Shown here one piece after another: positions 43,388-52,273 of a stretch of DNA of 64,000 bases. The number at the start of each line of letters is the position of its first letter. The first letter of the stretch is position 1. The notes under the pieces are model-generated. The model saw only the letters and a program-made list of their open reading frames with translations, made no database searches and had not been told where the DNA came from. The translations under genes were made by a program, and so were the position numbers. Source of the DNA: Tidjanibacter massiliensis (GTDB lineage: Bacteria > Bacteroidota > Bacteroidia > Bacteroidales > Rikenellaceae); assembly GCF_900104605.1 (NCBI RefSeq), contig NZ_LT629960.1, forward strand, positions 1,116,001 to 1,180,000. Direction: 5' to 3'.

Positions 43388-44001
43388 AACAATGGTTATC
43401 ATTCATAATTCTTCTGTTCTGTACAGCCTGTGCCCCGACTCAAATAGTCTTTCAAAACTCCTTGGCCGAAAACAGCGAAGATGCGGATGAAAGAAAACGC
43501 ATAGAAAAATTCGAGCAGTTTTTAGTCGACGGCATGAAGTGGGAGTGTGTATATGACAAGCACGCAAACTACTCCTTGCTCTACATCCAATGGGGACATT
43601 TCGATATACCCATCGACCAAATCACAACAGACAGCATGTTCTTGGCCCACCTCCGAACCGGTCCTCCGATATCGACCGGCAAAAGGCACTTTGAAGACGA
43701 TTACGCCGTGATTTACATAACAGACAGTACCAAACAATGCAAACTAAGTGTTGAGATTTTCGCCAAAGACAACTATAGTTGGTTTATCGGAAACAAATTG
43801 GACGACGTATTTGTAAATACCTATTACACAGAAAATATGGAGGCATGTTTTTATATTTACGAAGCATCGCTCACCAATTGTTTCATGATAAAAAACAACC
43901 AAGTCTTTGTTTTCAGATATGACTATATAAATGGGAAAGGTATACTATACCCGTTTACAGAAGCATTGACCAACCCTGAAATCAAACGAACTCTTTGGTA
44001 A
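43384..44001 (+). CDS. Orphan immunity-like lipoprotein, paralogue C
   Basis: A 205-residue lipoprotein (signal LSFIILLFCTAC, Cys near 16). It shares KHANYSLLYIQW, a central strand-rich region and CFMIKNNQVFVFRYDYING with paralogues A and B, and is AT-rich. It overlaps the truncated leader frame by 4 bases. Unlike its paralogues it is anchored as a lipoprotein. It is the last gene of the AT-rich module store; after it, composition returns to that of the host. Confidence 0.65.
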   Translation: MKQWLSFIILLFCTACAPTQIVFQNSLAENSEDADERKRIEKFEQFLVDGMKWECVYDKHANYSLLYIQWGHFDIPIDQITTDSMFLAHLRTGPPISTGKRHFEDDYAVIYITDSTKQCKLSVEIFAKDNYSWFIGNKLDDVFVNTYYTENMEACFYIYEASLTNCFMIKNNQVFVFRYDYINGKGILYPFTEALTNPEIKRTLW

Positions 44002-44139
44002 TACAAGATAAATCAGTAACACACTCATAAAAAGACCTTGGAGACATTTTCATAGATTTGAATTGTCCGAATCGTGCCGCACCCGCGGGCCGGACTATCG
44101 TTCGTCGGCTGCTTTCAGTCTTCGTCAAATATATTTTGA

Positions 44140-44147
44140 TATATTTG
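44140..44147 (+). promoter_or_regulatory. -7 box of the acyltransferase operon
   Basis: TATATTTG is an exact -7 consensus, 10 bases before the ATG at 44158, giving an almost leaderless transcript. TTCG at 44121-44124 is a weak -33. Confidence 0.5.
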
Positions 44148-44157
44148 TATCAGGGAA

Positions 44158-45318
44158 ATGGCTAAGATTATGAATACTGTACAAGAAGAAACGGCTGTCG
44201 ACAGCCTGCGTCCTTACACCGATGCCGAAATACCGGCCGCCATGAAGCGTATGGCGAACGACCCTACGCTCGGAGAGATGGTGGCTTTCGCCTTTCCGGG
44301 CATCCCGCTGGAGGCGGTACGGGAGAAACTGTTGCAGGTGCGGAGCGCCGACGGATTCCAACAGGCGTTCGTGCAGCCGATGCTGGAGAATATCATACGG
44401 AAGAGTTCGACTGGATTCACCTTCGGCGGCGAAGAACATATCGCACGCGGCGAAGGACACCTGTTCGTCTCCGACCATCGGGATATCGTGCTCGACGGCG
44501 CCCTGCTGCAACTCGTATTGCTGTACGCCGGCCTGCCGACCTCCGAGATAACCTTCGGCAGCAACCTGATAAGTTCCGGATTCGTGGAAGATTTCGGCCG
44601 TTCCAACAAGATGTACAAAATCATTCGCGGCGGAAGCGGGCGCGACCTTGTCCGGAATTCGCACATCCTCTCCGACCATATTCACGAAGTGGTGGGCAGC
44701 GGTAAAAGCATCTGGATATCCCAGCGCGACGGACGCACGAAGGATGGCGACGACAAGACTGACCAGGGGCTCGTCAAGATGCTGACCATGGGCGGAGCGG
44801 GAAGTCCGGCCGATGCGCTGACCGGACTGAACATCGTACCGTTTGCCGTATCTTACGAGTATGAAAGCTGCGACTCTTTGAAGGCCAGGGAGCTATATAT
44901 CAAACGTCGCGGAACGTACGAAAAGGTTCCCGGTGAAGACCTGCGCAGTATCGTCACCGGTGTGAAGCAACCGAAGGGGGCGATTCATATACAGATATGT
45001 CCTCCCCTGCGTCCGGACGAGATAGAGGGGCTGGCTGCCGGCGAGTCGGGGAACGACATGATACGCGGCGTCGCTTCGCTCATAGACCGCAGAATATATG
45101 CGGCTTACCGGCTCTTCCCGACCAATTATATGGCATACGACATGCGCAGCGGTGTCAATGCGTATGAGGGAGAACAGTACGGTCCGCAGCAGCGGGAGGA
45201 GTTCGTCGCCTATTTGAAGGGACGTGTCGCCGGCCTCGACGGCGATGCGGACGAACTGTTCGACATTATGGTGGACATTTATGCCAATCCGGTAAAGAAC
45301 AAACTGTCGCTCGGATAG
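44158..45318 (+). CDS. Glycerol-phosphate/lysophospholipid acyltransferase (PlsC-like domain)
   Basis: A 386-residue protein. The acyltransferase catalytic motif HxxxxD appears as SDHRDIVLDGALLQL (about residues 104-118). FGRSNKMYKIIRGGSG, SIWISQRDGRTKDGDDKT and IVPFAVSYEYESCD follow the order of PlsB/PlsC motifs. The family attaches acyl chains to glycerol phosphate or lysophosphatidate at the inner face of the cytoplasmic membrane. This longer Bacteroidetes form lacks clear membrane helices. It starts the operon, with the O-acetyltransferase gene 41 bases downstream. Confidence 0.85.
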   Translation: MAKIMNTVQEETAVDSLRPYTDAEIPAAMKRMANDPTLGEMVAFAFPGIPLEAVREKLLQVRSADGFQQAFVQPMLENIIRKSSTGFTFGGEEHIARGEGHLFVSDHRDIVLDGALLQLVLLYAGLPTSEITFGSNLISSGFVEDFGRSNKMYKIIRGGSGRDLVRNSHILSDHIHEVVGSGKSIWISQRDGRTKDGDDKTDQGLVKMLTMGGAGSPADALTGLNIVPFAVSYEYESCDSLKARELYIKRRGTYEKVPGEDLRSIVTGVKQPKGAIHIQICPPLRPDEIEGLAAGESGNDMIRGVASLIDRRIYAAYRLFPTNYMAYDMRSGVNAYEGEQYGPQQREEFVAYLKGRVAGLDGDADELFDIMVDIYANPVKNKLSLG

Positions 45319-45359
45319 TTCGTTCCCGGAAGTGGAATGCAAATCGGGCAATAGATAAA

Positions 45360-45950
45360 ATGAAGACGGAGTATCAGAAGTGTATGGCCGGCGAACCGTT
45401 CGACGGTACGGATGCGGAGTTGGCAGCCATGACATTGCGAACCAAACGCCTGTTGGCGCGGTTCAATGCGACGGATTATGCCGATACGGGCGAACGGGAA
45501 GCTATCCTGCGCGAGCTGTTCGGCAGCATGGGCGATTCCGTGCATGTGGATATTGATTTCCATTGCGAGTACGGACGGAACATTTTCATAGGAGACCGGG
45601 TCATCATCAATATGAACTGTACGTTCGTGGATAATAACCGGATAGATATAGGGAACGGTGTCCTGATAGCTTCCAATGTACAGATATATACGGCCACCCA
45701 TCCGACGAAGGCCGTCGAACGGATGGTGAACGACTGGAATGGAAACGGGGCTTTCTATCGGACTTTTGCACGGCCTGTACGGATAGAGGATAACGTATGG
45801 ATTGGTGGCGGTGCCATCTTGCTGCCGGGCGTGACGGTCGGCAGGAACAGTGTCATCGGTGCCGGGAGTGTCGTAACGCGCTCCATTCCTGCAGACTGCG
45901 TAGCGGTCGGAAATCCGTGCAGGGTCCTAAAGCATCTGGCGGAAGAGTGA
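45360..45950 (+). CDS. Maltose/galactoside O-acetyltransferase-like sugar acetyltransferase
   Basis: A 196-residue left-handed beta-helix enzyme of the Maa/LacA type. The N-terminal Mac domain (MAGEPFDGTDAELAAM) is present. Hexapeptide repeats include INMNCTFVDNNRIDIGNGVLIASNVQIYTATHP (His active site), VRIEDNVWIGGGAILLPGVTVGRNSVIGAGSVVTRSIP and the usual ending ADCVAVGNPCRVLK. It acetylates a sugar hydroxyl with acetyl-CoA in the cytoplasm. A bidirectional terminator follows. Confidence 0.92.
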   Translation: MKTEYQKCMAGEPFDGTDAELAAMTLRTKRLLARFNATDYADTGEREAILRELFGSMGDSVHVDIDFHCEYGRNIFIGDRVIINMNCTFVDNNRIDIGNGVLIASNVQIYTATHPTKAVERMVNDWNGNGAFYRTFARPVRIEDNVWIGGGAILLPGVTVGRNSVIGAGSVVTRSIPADCVAVGNPCRVLKHLAEE

Positions 45951-46050
45951 AATACCGTCGTCGGGATTGGTCCGGGCAGTCGTCGCCCCTGTCACCGCGA
46001 GTTCCCGACGATGCAGAGCGGCGTTCCGTCTGCCCGAAAAGGATAAAAAG

Positions 46051-46087
46051 GCAGTGCGGCCGGAATAATATCGGCCGCACTGCTTTT
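46051..46087. terminator. Bidirectional terminator between converging genes
   Basis: GCAGTGCGGCCG pairs with CGGCCGCACTGC around a 9-base loop. AAAA precedes and TTTTA follows, so it serves both the acetyltransferase gene and the minus-strand membrane-protein gene. Confidence 0.85.
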
Positions 46088-46106
46088 ATTTTGTACGTGG
46101 CGTGCC

Positions 46107-46718
46107 TTATGCTATCGGCGCAGGGGAGTGTTTTACGGCCGCCCATCCGGTGATGACCATGACGAATCCGATGATGCCGAGGATTGCAGCGATGGCCGTT
46201 ATGATGTTTCCCACCAACGGAATCCAGCCGAGAATGACCGTAATGCCAACGGCGATGATGTTGAGCAGCATGGCAATGAAAAGTTGGTTGAATCCGTTTC
46301 GTGCCTTCTCCGGCATGGCCGCCGACTTCTTGAGCGTGTTGAAACCGACCAGCATCATGACGAATGCGACAAAATTGATGATGCCGTTTATCCAGGCCGG
46401 TATGCCGAAAATGCCCAGAATGGCTGTCACGATGGAGAGGATGGCAGCCGTACGTATCTGACCAAGGGCTACGCCCTCTTTTTCGCCCACTGCGCTGCGA
46501 AGATTGCCCAGACCTATCATGTAGAGCACATACCCCACGGCTACGGCTATTTCAGCTATCCATGTGAGTACCCGGAAGACGACACCCGCTCCCATCATGG
46601 AAAATACGACGGTCAGGCCGCCGAGAAGGCCGACCACGATGGTGCCTATCGAGAAGATGAGGACTGCATTGAAGATGCTGTTGGTCGTATGCGACCAGTT
46701 TTGTACATTCTGTTCCAT
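46107..46718 (-). CDS. Multi-pass membrane protein of unknown function
   Basis: A 203-residue protein from the ATG at 46718 (MEQNVQNWSH). The longer open frame has no protein-like N-terminus. Five or six hydrophobic segments are seen: AVLIFSIGTIVVGLLGG, VVFRVLTWIAEIAVAVGYVLYMIGL, AAILSIVTAILGIFG, INFVAFVMMLVGF, LFIAMLLNIIAVGITVILGWI, and IITAIAAILGIIGFVMVITGWAAV. No catalytic motif is visible. It is convergent with the acyltransferase operon. Confidence 0.75.
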   Translation of the reverse strand: MEQNVQNWSHTTNSIFNAVLIFSIGTIVVGLLGGLTVVFSMMGAGVVFRVLTWIAEIAVAVGYVLYMIGLGNLRSAVGEKEGVALGQIRTAAILSIVTAILGIFGIPAWINGIINFVAFVMMLVGFNTLKKSAAMPEKARNGFNQLFIAMLLNIIAVGITVILGWIPLVGNIITAIAAILGIIGFVMVITGWAAVKHSPAPIA

Positions 46719-46908
46719 AAAATAGTACCTGTTTTGAGTTGTCGAATCATTGCCGGCGTCCGTTCCGGCTCCGGTGCGTATTGTGTCCGTACCGGCTGTA
46801 CCGTATTGCGTCCGACGGTACCGCACGCCTACATTGTAACAAATGTAGCGAATAATTCCGAGAAGGCATGGATGCAGGGAATAAAATCGCCCTGTCCTTT
46901 GCAACCTT

Positions 46909-47733
46909 TCAGAAGATGAACGCCTGTCTGGGTGTACGTATCTCCTCCCGTTCGGTTTTCGCCGGGTCGTACGGGTCGCCGTAATTGAACCTTTTCCCTA
47001 CAGGCCATGCCTCAAAGTCTTTGTCGTCGGGTGTTACGAGATAGCGCTCCACCTCTTCCTGTCGCTCCGTACTGCTGTCGAGCCATCCCTCCGCCCTCTC
47101 GTCGGGCAGTATCAGGGGCATCCGGAACGGATGTGCCCCGCCATTGTGAATCTCCCGCAGCATCGGATTGGCGGATATGGTTATCATGACGAACGAGAGC
47201 AGCGTATTTCCGCTTTCCGGGTCCGGCCATTCGTCGTACAGACCTGCAATGGAGAAGAGACCGCCGTCGGTACGTTGTATATAGTATGGGCGGCTCAGAC
47301 CGCTCTCGTCGTAATGAGGCTCGAAAAATCCCGTTACCGGAATGATGCAGCGCCGCTGCCGCCACAATTTACGCCACGGCCACGAGGTGAAAAGGTGTTC
47401 CGCCTGTGCATTCTTGTACATATGCTCCCTTTCATACCGCTCTTTCTCGGTAAGGGTGGCGGAATGGGGAACAAGTCCCCAACGCATGACCTGAAGCTGG
47501 TCGCTTCCGTTTACTATCACCGTGTAGGGTGCGGCGTATGCCGGACTTACGTACATGCCCTCGTTCAGGCGATAATCGTAGATGGCCGTCCTCCCGCCTG
47601 TGTCCGCAGACAGACGCGCTTCATGTTCCTTGTCGGCCAACATGAGACGCGCAGCATCCACACGGTCGGTCCGGCGGCCGTATTTGCGGGCGATATCTTC
47701 CGCCTGCATATGCTGTGAAGTGAAAAAACACAT
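46909..47733 (-). CDS. SOS response-associated peptidase (SRAP/YedK/HMCES family)
   Basis: A 274-residue protein. The ATG at 47733 is preferred over 47739 because SRAP enzymes need Cys2 exposed after Met removal, and this start gives Met-Cys-Phe. Other active-site elements are NAQAEHLF, VTGFFEPHY (catalytic Glu) and NGGAHPFRMPLIL (catalytic His). The family forms a thiazolidine link with abasic sites in single-stranded DNA and so shields them. The protein is longer than E. coli YedK, with a C-terminal extension. The gene stands alone. Confidence 0.92.
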   Translation of the reverse strand: MCFFTSQHMQAEDIARKYGRRTDRVDAARLMLADKEHEARLSADTGGRTAIYDYRLNEGMYVSPAYAAPYTVIVNGSDQLQVMRWGLVPHSATLTEKERYEREHMYKNAQAEHLFTSWPWRKLWRQRRCIIPVTGFFEPHYDESGLSRPYYIQRTDGGLFSIAGLYDEWPDPESGNTLLSFVMITISANPMLREIHNGGAHPFRMPLILPDERAEGWLDSSTERQEEVERYLVTPDDKDFEAWPVGKRFNYGDPYDPAKTEREEIRTPRQAFIF

Positions 47734-48250
47734 GGTCAATGCCTATTGATTGATATGGGGAACCCTGCAAAATTTGTGCTATGCGCAGAGTCCGTATGCT
47801 CCGAATCGGGGCCCAGATGAGAAGAAAGCGGTACGGATTTTTTATATGCAGGTTGGGGGCACTGTAATAAAGGGGGTTAAACCCGTACCGCCTATTGTTT
47901 TCACGCTTTAAATATAGTAAAAAATACGGTGCCATACAACACAATTACATAATAATCTATATTATCTATAAATTTTTGTACCCTGCATCGTTTTGCGGCG
48001 GTCGTTTCCGACATCCGTAGTACCTGTACATTGCTGTTTCAAGTGTGATTTCTGCTAATCTACCTAAAATCAGCACACCGATTCTTGACCCTATCAAAGA
48101 CACGAAAATATATCCGGACGTCTGCCTCGAACGGCAGTTTCAGCTTCCCTTCCCTCGCTCTTCCGGCGGCCGCACATCCCGACAGAGGAGCACAGTTACC
48201 ATACCGCAGCACACCGCTCCGCCCCCTTTCGTTCCCTCCGTCCGCACACG
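47734..48250. other. Gene-free region between SRAP and carboxyltransferase genes
   Basis: About 520 bases, AT-rich around 47900-47980, with no protein-like frame on either strand. It should contain the SRAP promoter. Nothing else was recognised. Confidence 0.5.
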
Positions 48251-48278
48251 AAAAAGGGATGCTCCGAGAAGCATCCCT
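48251..48278 (-). terminator. Intrinsic terminator of the carboxyltransferase gene
   Basis: On the minus strand AGGGATGCT pairs with AGCATCCCT around a 6-base loop and is followed by TTTTCG. Confidence 0.8.
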
Positions 48279-48299
48279 CCGTAATACGGGCCGTATCCT

Positions 48300-50420
48300 C
48301 TACCCTATCTCCACGAGCGGGGCATTCTCCGCAACGGTATCGCCCACGTTTACATCGATGCGCACGACCGTTCCTTCGAAATCCGAAGCGATGCTGTTCT
48401 CCATCTTCATCGCTTCGAGTACAACCACATCCTGACCGGTCTTCACCTTGTCGCCTACCTTCACGAGGATGTCCATAACCCGACCGGGCAGCGGCGCCGT
48501 CACCTTATTGGAACGGGCCGTAGCCGAAGCTCCCGACACAGCAGCACTCCGTACGGCATCCGCACTCTCTATCTCTACCAGCGGAGCATTTTCAGCCACC
48601 GTATCGCCTTCGCCGACGAGGACGCGTTTCACGCGTCCGGCTACCTCGCTGGGAATGCTGTTTTCCATCTTCATCGCCTCAAGCACGACCACATCCTGCC
48701 CCTTGGCGATGATGTCACCGGCCTTGACTTTCACCTGAAGCACCCTGCCGGGAAGCGGAGCCGCTACGACCGTACCGGTTATCTCCGCCTGTACGGGCCC
48801 GCTCTTCGCTGCGGGTTCCTCCGCACGGGCACCGGCAGCAGGTCGGGAAGCCTCCCAACGCTCCCGTTTCTGTTTCATCAGAAAATCCTTGGCCACCATC
48901 GGGAAGAGCTCCAGCAGGAGCACCTCTTTCTCATTCTCGGCAAGACGGACGCCGCCGTACTCGTCCAGCACGGGATTGGGCTGCATCTTGTATTTGGAGG
49001 TGTCGTAATTGGTCTCCTCCCGGATACCGGCTATCTTCAGCCGGAATTCAGGGTCTACCGGTACGGGTGTATGACCGTACTCACCCTTGACGAGGCTCAC
49101 GAACTGGTTGGATACGGTCGTGTATTTCGGCTTGCCCTTCTTCATGTCCAATGCACAGTTCACCGCCTGTGCGCCGACTATCTGGCTCGTAGGCGTCACC
49201 AACGGCGGAAGCCCCGCAGCAAGGCGCACTTCCGGAATGAGCTCCATCGCCTTCTCCAACAGGTCTTCGCTCTTGAACTGCTTGAGCTGCGCCACCATAT
49301 TGGTGTACATGCCGCCCGGTATTTCGGCGCGTTTGACAAGCTCGTTGGGCGCCGGAAAACCGAAATGGGCCTCTATCTTGTGGCAGGCATCCATGAGCGT
49401 ATCCTCATCGCCTGCCAGAGCGGCTTTCACAGCCCGGTCGAACTGCGCATCGATATCCTCCGGCAGCCGGTCGTGCAGCGGGTCGAACGGTTTCGGGAAC
49501 TTGTGCACCGCATCGTACTCGGAAAGCTCCTCACGGATAGCGAACAGCTCCCTGTTTATCTTGCCTATTGCTTCGAGATTCAACCCTGTCTCTATCCCCA
49601 TCTTTTCGCAGAAGATATGCACCAGTTCGATGGCGGGTGCGGCCGGACCGCCCGCGAAATTCCAGATATTGGTATCGACAATGTCGGCTCCGGCCGCTAT
49701 CGCCGACACGACCGAAGCAAGACCGTAGCCGGGCGTACAGTGGGTATGGAAATCTATCGGCACATTTACTCCGCCCTCCTTCATCTTGCGGATGAGCGAG
49801 GCCACCCGTGCCGGAGGAATCAGTCCGCTCATATCCTTGATGGTTATCATGTCGGCGCCGAGCGCCACCATCTGACGGGCCTTATCGACGAAATATTCAT
49901 CGGTGAAGACCGGCTTCGGGTTCTTTTTGCCCTTGAGCCGGTCTACCAAACTGAGCGGCGGATACTTCGGGTCCACCGTATAGCAGACAGCACAGTCGGC
50001 TATGCCGCCGTATTTCTTCACATACTTTATCGTGGATTTGACATTGTCCACATCGTTCAGCGCATCGAATATGCGCATGATATCGAGGCCCGATTCGATG
50101 GCATTCCGGCAGAAACCCTCTATGATTTCGTCCGTATAGGGGGCATAGCCGAAGAGATTGCGGCCGCGCGAAAGCGCCGTCAGTTTCGAGGCATCGCCCA
50201 CGACCGCCTTAATCTTTTCGAGCCTGTCCCATGGGTTCTCGCCCAAATAGCGCATCACGGAATCGGGCACGGCACCGCCCCACACCTCCATCGCATAGAA
50301 GTTAGCATCCTTGTAGAACGGCAGGACACGGTCAATCTGCGACTGTGTCATCCGGGTTGCAAAAGCCGACTGCTGGCCATCGCGCAGCGTCAGGTCCCTG
50401 ATTTTTAATTTCCTTGCCAT
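48300..50420 (-). CDS. Oxaloacetate decarboxylase alpha / pyruvate carboxylase subunit B with two biotinyl domains
   Basis: A 706-residue biotin-dependent carboxyltransferase. The HMGL-like barrel starts IRDLTLRDGQQSAFATRM and has MRIFDALNDVDN, ADMITIKDMSGLIPP and DFHTHCTPGYG. The conserved carboxyltransferase domain (PGGMYTNMVAQLK, EVRLAAGLPPLVTPTSQIVGAQAV) follows to about 510. After a linker come two biotinyl domains with attachment lysines in EAMKMEN at about 584 and 672. One such domain is normal. It exchanges carboxyl groups between biotin and oxaloacetate/pyruvate. No biotin carboxylase or sodium-pump subunits are beside it. Confidence 0.92.
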   Translation of the reverse strand: MARKLKIRDLTLRDGQQSAFATRMTQSQIDRVLPFYKDANFYAMEVWGGAVPDSVMRYLGENPWDRLEKIKAVVGDASKLTALSRGRNLFGYAPYTDEIIEGFCRNAIESGLDIMRIFDALNDVDNVKSTIKYVKKYGGIADCAVCYTVDPKYPPLSLVDRLKGKKNPKPVFTDEYFVDKARQMVALGADMITIKDMSGLIPPARVASLIRKMKEGGVNVPIDFHTHCTPGYGLASVVSAIAAGADIVDTNIWNFAGGPAAPAIELVHIFCEKMGIETGLNLEAIGKINRELFAIREELSEYDAVHKFPKPFDPLHDRLPEDIDAQFDRAVKAALAGDEDTLMDACHKIEAHFGFPAPNELVKRAEIPGGMYTNMVAQLKQFKSEDLLEKAMELIPEVRLAAGLPPLVTPTSQIVGAQAVNCALDMKKGKPKYTTVSNQFVSLVKGEYGHTPVPVDPEFRLKIAGIREETNYDTSKYKMQPNPVLDEYGGVRLAENEKEVLLLELFPMVAKDFLMKQKRERWEASRPAAGARAEEPAAKSGPVQAEITGTVVAAPLPGRVLQVKVKAGDIIAKGQDVVVLEAMKMENSIPSEVAGRVKRVLVGEGDTVAENAPLVEIESADAVRSAAVSGASATARSNKVTAPLPGRVMDILVKVGDKVKTGQDVVVLEAMKMENSIASDFEGTVVRIDVNVGDTVAENAPLVEIG

Positions 50421-50485
50421 ATTTAAGCGATTATTAAGTTTATAAATAATAGAAGTACCCTAAGCGCTCTCTGTTATCCGAATAA

Positions 50486-50493
50486 CAAATATA
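50486..50493 (-). promoter_or_regulatory. -7 box of the carboxyltransferase gene
   Basis: On the minus strand TATATTTG matches TAnnTTTG, 65 bases before the ATG. No clear -33 is seen. Confidence 0.45.
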
Positions 50494-50652
50494 ATTTATT
50501 TTTCATAATAACGTACCGGAAACGGATAAATTTCTTCCGTCCCGGGATTTTAACAGCAAACCGAGAGGGAAGCGCCGCCGGAAACAAGATGCCGCGACTG
50601 CCCCCATCCCGACAAAACTGCCTTCCGCAAACCGTATTCCACAAAAAACGAA

Positions 50653-50672
50653 GGCTGCCCCGAAGGGCAGCC
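50653..50672 (-). terminator. Terminator of the DUF3575 gene
   Basis: GGCTGCCC pairs with GGGCAGCC around a 4-base loop. On the minus strand TTCG and then TTTTTT follow. Confidence 0.75.
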
Positions 50673-50697
50673 CTCTATCATGAAATCATGCAGTCGT

Positions 50698-51273
50698 TTA
50701 GAATTTATAGGAAAGAACGACGCCCAGACGGGAGAGCGAAGGTTTGATACCGCTCTTCTGTACTTCGGTCGAACCCGGCGTGTTGTACATTGCGTAGAGG
50801 ATGCCGCCGCCTACATAGAAGTCGAGACCCCAGCCGTGGTTCAGCTTCAGGTAGTAACCGTAGGAGAGACCGAGCATCGCAGCCTTCACGTTGGTAGCCC
50901 CCGTTGCACCGTGACCGCCGAGGGCGATTTTGTTGAACAGGTCGAAATTGGAGGAAGCTTCGCCGAAACGGCCTACCGTACCGTAAAGGCCGAGATGGTG
51001 TCCGTTAAATGCTTCGCAGGTATACCACCTTGCCTCGAAAGTTCCCGTCCAGCCGTTGGCATAGATGGAGTTATCACCGTTCTGCCACGGGTTGAAGATG
51101 ACCGCATTGCCTTCAAAAGCCAAAGTCCACTTCGGAGCTACGGAAAACTCTATACCAAGATTTACCGAACCAAGACCAAGGTAGAGGGGGTTCCACTTGA
51201 TTGCAGCTTCCTGAGCCACAGAGATGTTTGCAATAGCAAAAACAGCCATCAGAGAAACTAGTAACTTCTTCAT
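50698..51273 (-). CDS. DUF3575 domain-containing outer-membrane protein
   Basis: A 191-residue exported protein with signal peptide ending SVAQ. It shows the DUF3575 order: AIKWNPLYLGLGSVNLGIEFSVAPKWTLAFEG, ARWYTCEAFNGHHLGLYGTVGRF, KAAMLGLSYGYYLKLNHGWGLDFYVGGGILY and a terminal SYKF. It is an eight-stranded-barrel-sized outer-membrane protein. Some family members accompany fimbrial or Mfa-type loci, but none are seen here, and the function is unknown. The gene stands alone with its own terminator. Confidence 0.85.
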   Translation of the reverse strand: MKKLLVSLMAVFAIANISVAQEAAIKWNPLYLGLGSVNLGIEFSVAPKWTLAFEGNAVIFNPWQNGDNSIYANGWTGTFEARWYTCEAFNGHHLGLYGTVGRFGEASSNFDLFNKIALGGHGATGATNVKAAMLGLSYGYYLKLNHGWGLDFYVGGGILYAMYNTPGSTEVQKSGIKPSLSRLGVVLSYKF

Positions 51274-51635
51274 AATTTAGATTTTAATAAATATTAGACT
51301 TTTGTATTTGTTTGTCTTCGCAATCAATCCGCTATGGTACTTAACACCGCTAAGGTAAAACATTTTTTCGAATAACACGCACGCTCTCCCGTATTTTTCC
51401 GTAAAAGTTATCAATAACCGCACCATTATGAATGTTTTCCGTAAAAAAGCACAACTTTCCGCAGCCATTTAACAACGTAAAAACTATCTTTGCAGGAGAC
51501 GGCTCCGCCCGCGGTTTCTCCCTGTTTATGCCTAACAAATTTTAAGCCAGATTGGCGTCCGATTTGCATACGCATCCGCAGGAGCATTTCCGTAACATAA
51601 AGATACAAAAAAACGATAACCAAACTCTTACTACC
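51274..51635. other. Divergent intergenic region, DUF3575 / MscL
   Basis: 362 bases, AT-rich. It holds the promoters of both flanking genes, including TATCTTTG at 51485-51492. An open frame upstream of MscL (from 51552) has no protein-like content and is not used as its start. Confidence 0.5.
51485..51492 (+). promoter_or_regulatory. -7 box of the MscL gene
   Basis: TATCTTTG is an exact -7 consensus, giving a leader of about 135 bases before the ATG at 51636. Confidence 0.5.
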
Positions 51636-52070
51636 ATGAAAAAATTTTTACAGGAATTCAAGGAATTCGCGATGCGCGGCAACATGATAGACATGGCCGT
51701 GGGTATCATCATCGGCGCGGCTTTCGGCAAGATAGTCAGCTCGCTGGTAGCCGACGTCATCATGCCGCCGCTCGGACTGCTGATTGGCGGAGTGGACTTC
51801 ACCGACCTCGCCATCACGCTGAAGAGGGCCACGGGCGACGACCCTGCAGTCCTGCTCCGTTACGGAGCTTTCCTGCAGACCGTCGTGGACTTCCTCATCG
51901 TCGCTTTCGCCATCTTCCTCATGGTGAAGGGTATCAATTCGCTGCGCCGCAAACAGGCGGACAAGCCGGCCCCTGCCGCTCCGCCCGCACCTACCGCAGA
52001 GGAGAAACTGCTCACCGAGATACGCGACCTGCTGAAGAAGGAGACCGCCGAGGAGGGCCGGAACCGCTAA
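51636..52070 (+). CDS. mscL: Large-conductance mechanosensitive channel MscL
   Basis: A 144-residue inner-membrane channel. The N-terminal helix and TM1 ([42 protein letters not shown]) are the MscL signature, with the gate-forming glycine/alanine pattern. TM2 is [24 protein letters not shown]. The cytoplasmic helix bundle at the end ([14 protein letters not shown]) is complete, separated by a Pro/Ala linker. It opens under high membrane tension to release solutes during osmotic downshift. Confidence 0.97.
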   Translation: MKKFLQEFKEFAMRGNMIDMAVGIIIGAAFGKIVSSLVADVIMPPLGLLIGGVDFTDLAITLKRATGDDPAVLLRYGAFLQTVVDFLIVAFAIFLMVKGINSLRRKQADKPAPAAPPAPTAEEKLLTEIRDLLKKETAEEGRNR

Positions 52071-52101
52071 CGGTTTCTATATTATACAAGGTAATACCGA
52101 C

Positions 52102-52132
52102 ATTCCCCGCGCTGTGACAGCGCGGGGAATTT
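52102..52132 (+). terminator. Terminator after mscL
   Basis: ATTCCCCGCGCTG pairs fully with CAGCGCGGGGAAT around TGA and is followed by TT. Confidence 0.8.
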
Positions 52133-52257
52133 GCGTTCGTTACGGCCCCCCCTTCCCCCTGCCTCCGGAAATATCGACCGGACGCAGACAGCGGGTACGA
52201 CGCAGGCGGCCCCGCAAATCCGGCCGGAATTGCCTTGCTAAATCCGGTACGGGTATC

Positions 52258-52265
52258 TATATTTG
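52258..52265 (+). promoter_or_regulatory. -7 box of the porin gene
   Basis: TATATTTG fits TAnnTTTG and lies 8 bases before the ATG at 52274, suggesting an almost leaderless mRNA. Confidence 0.5.
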
Positions 52266-52273
52266 CGCCCGCT

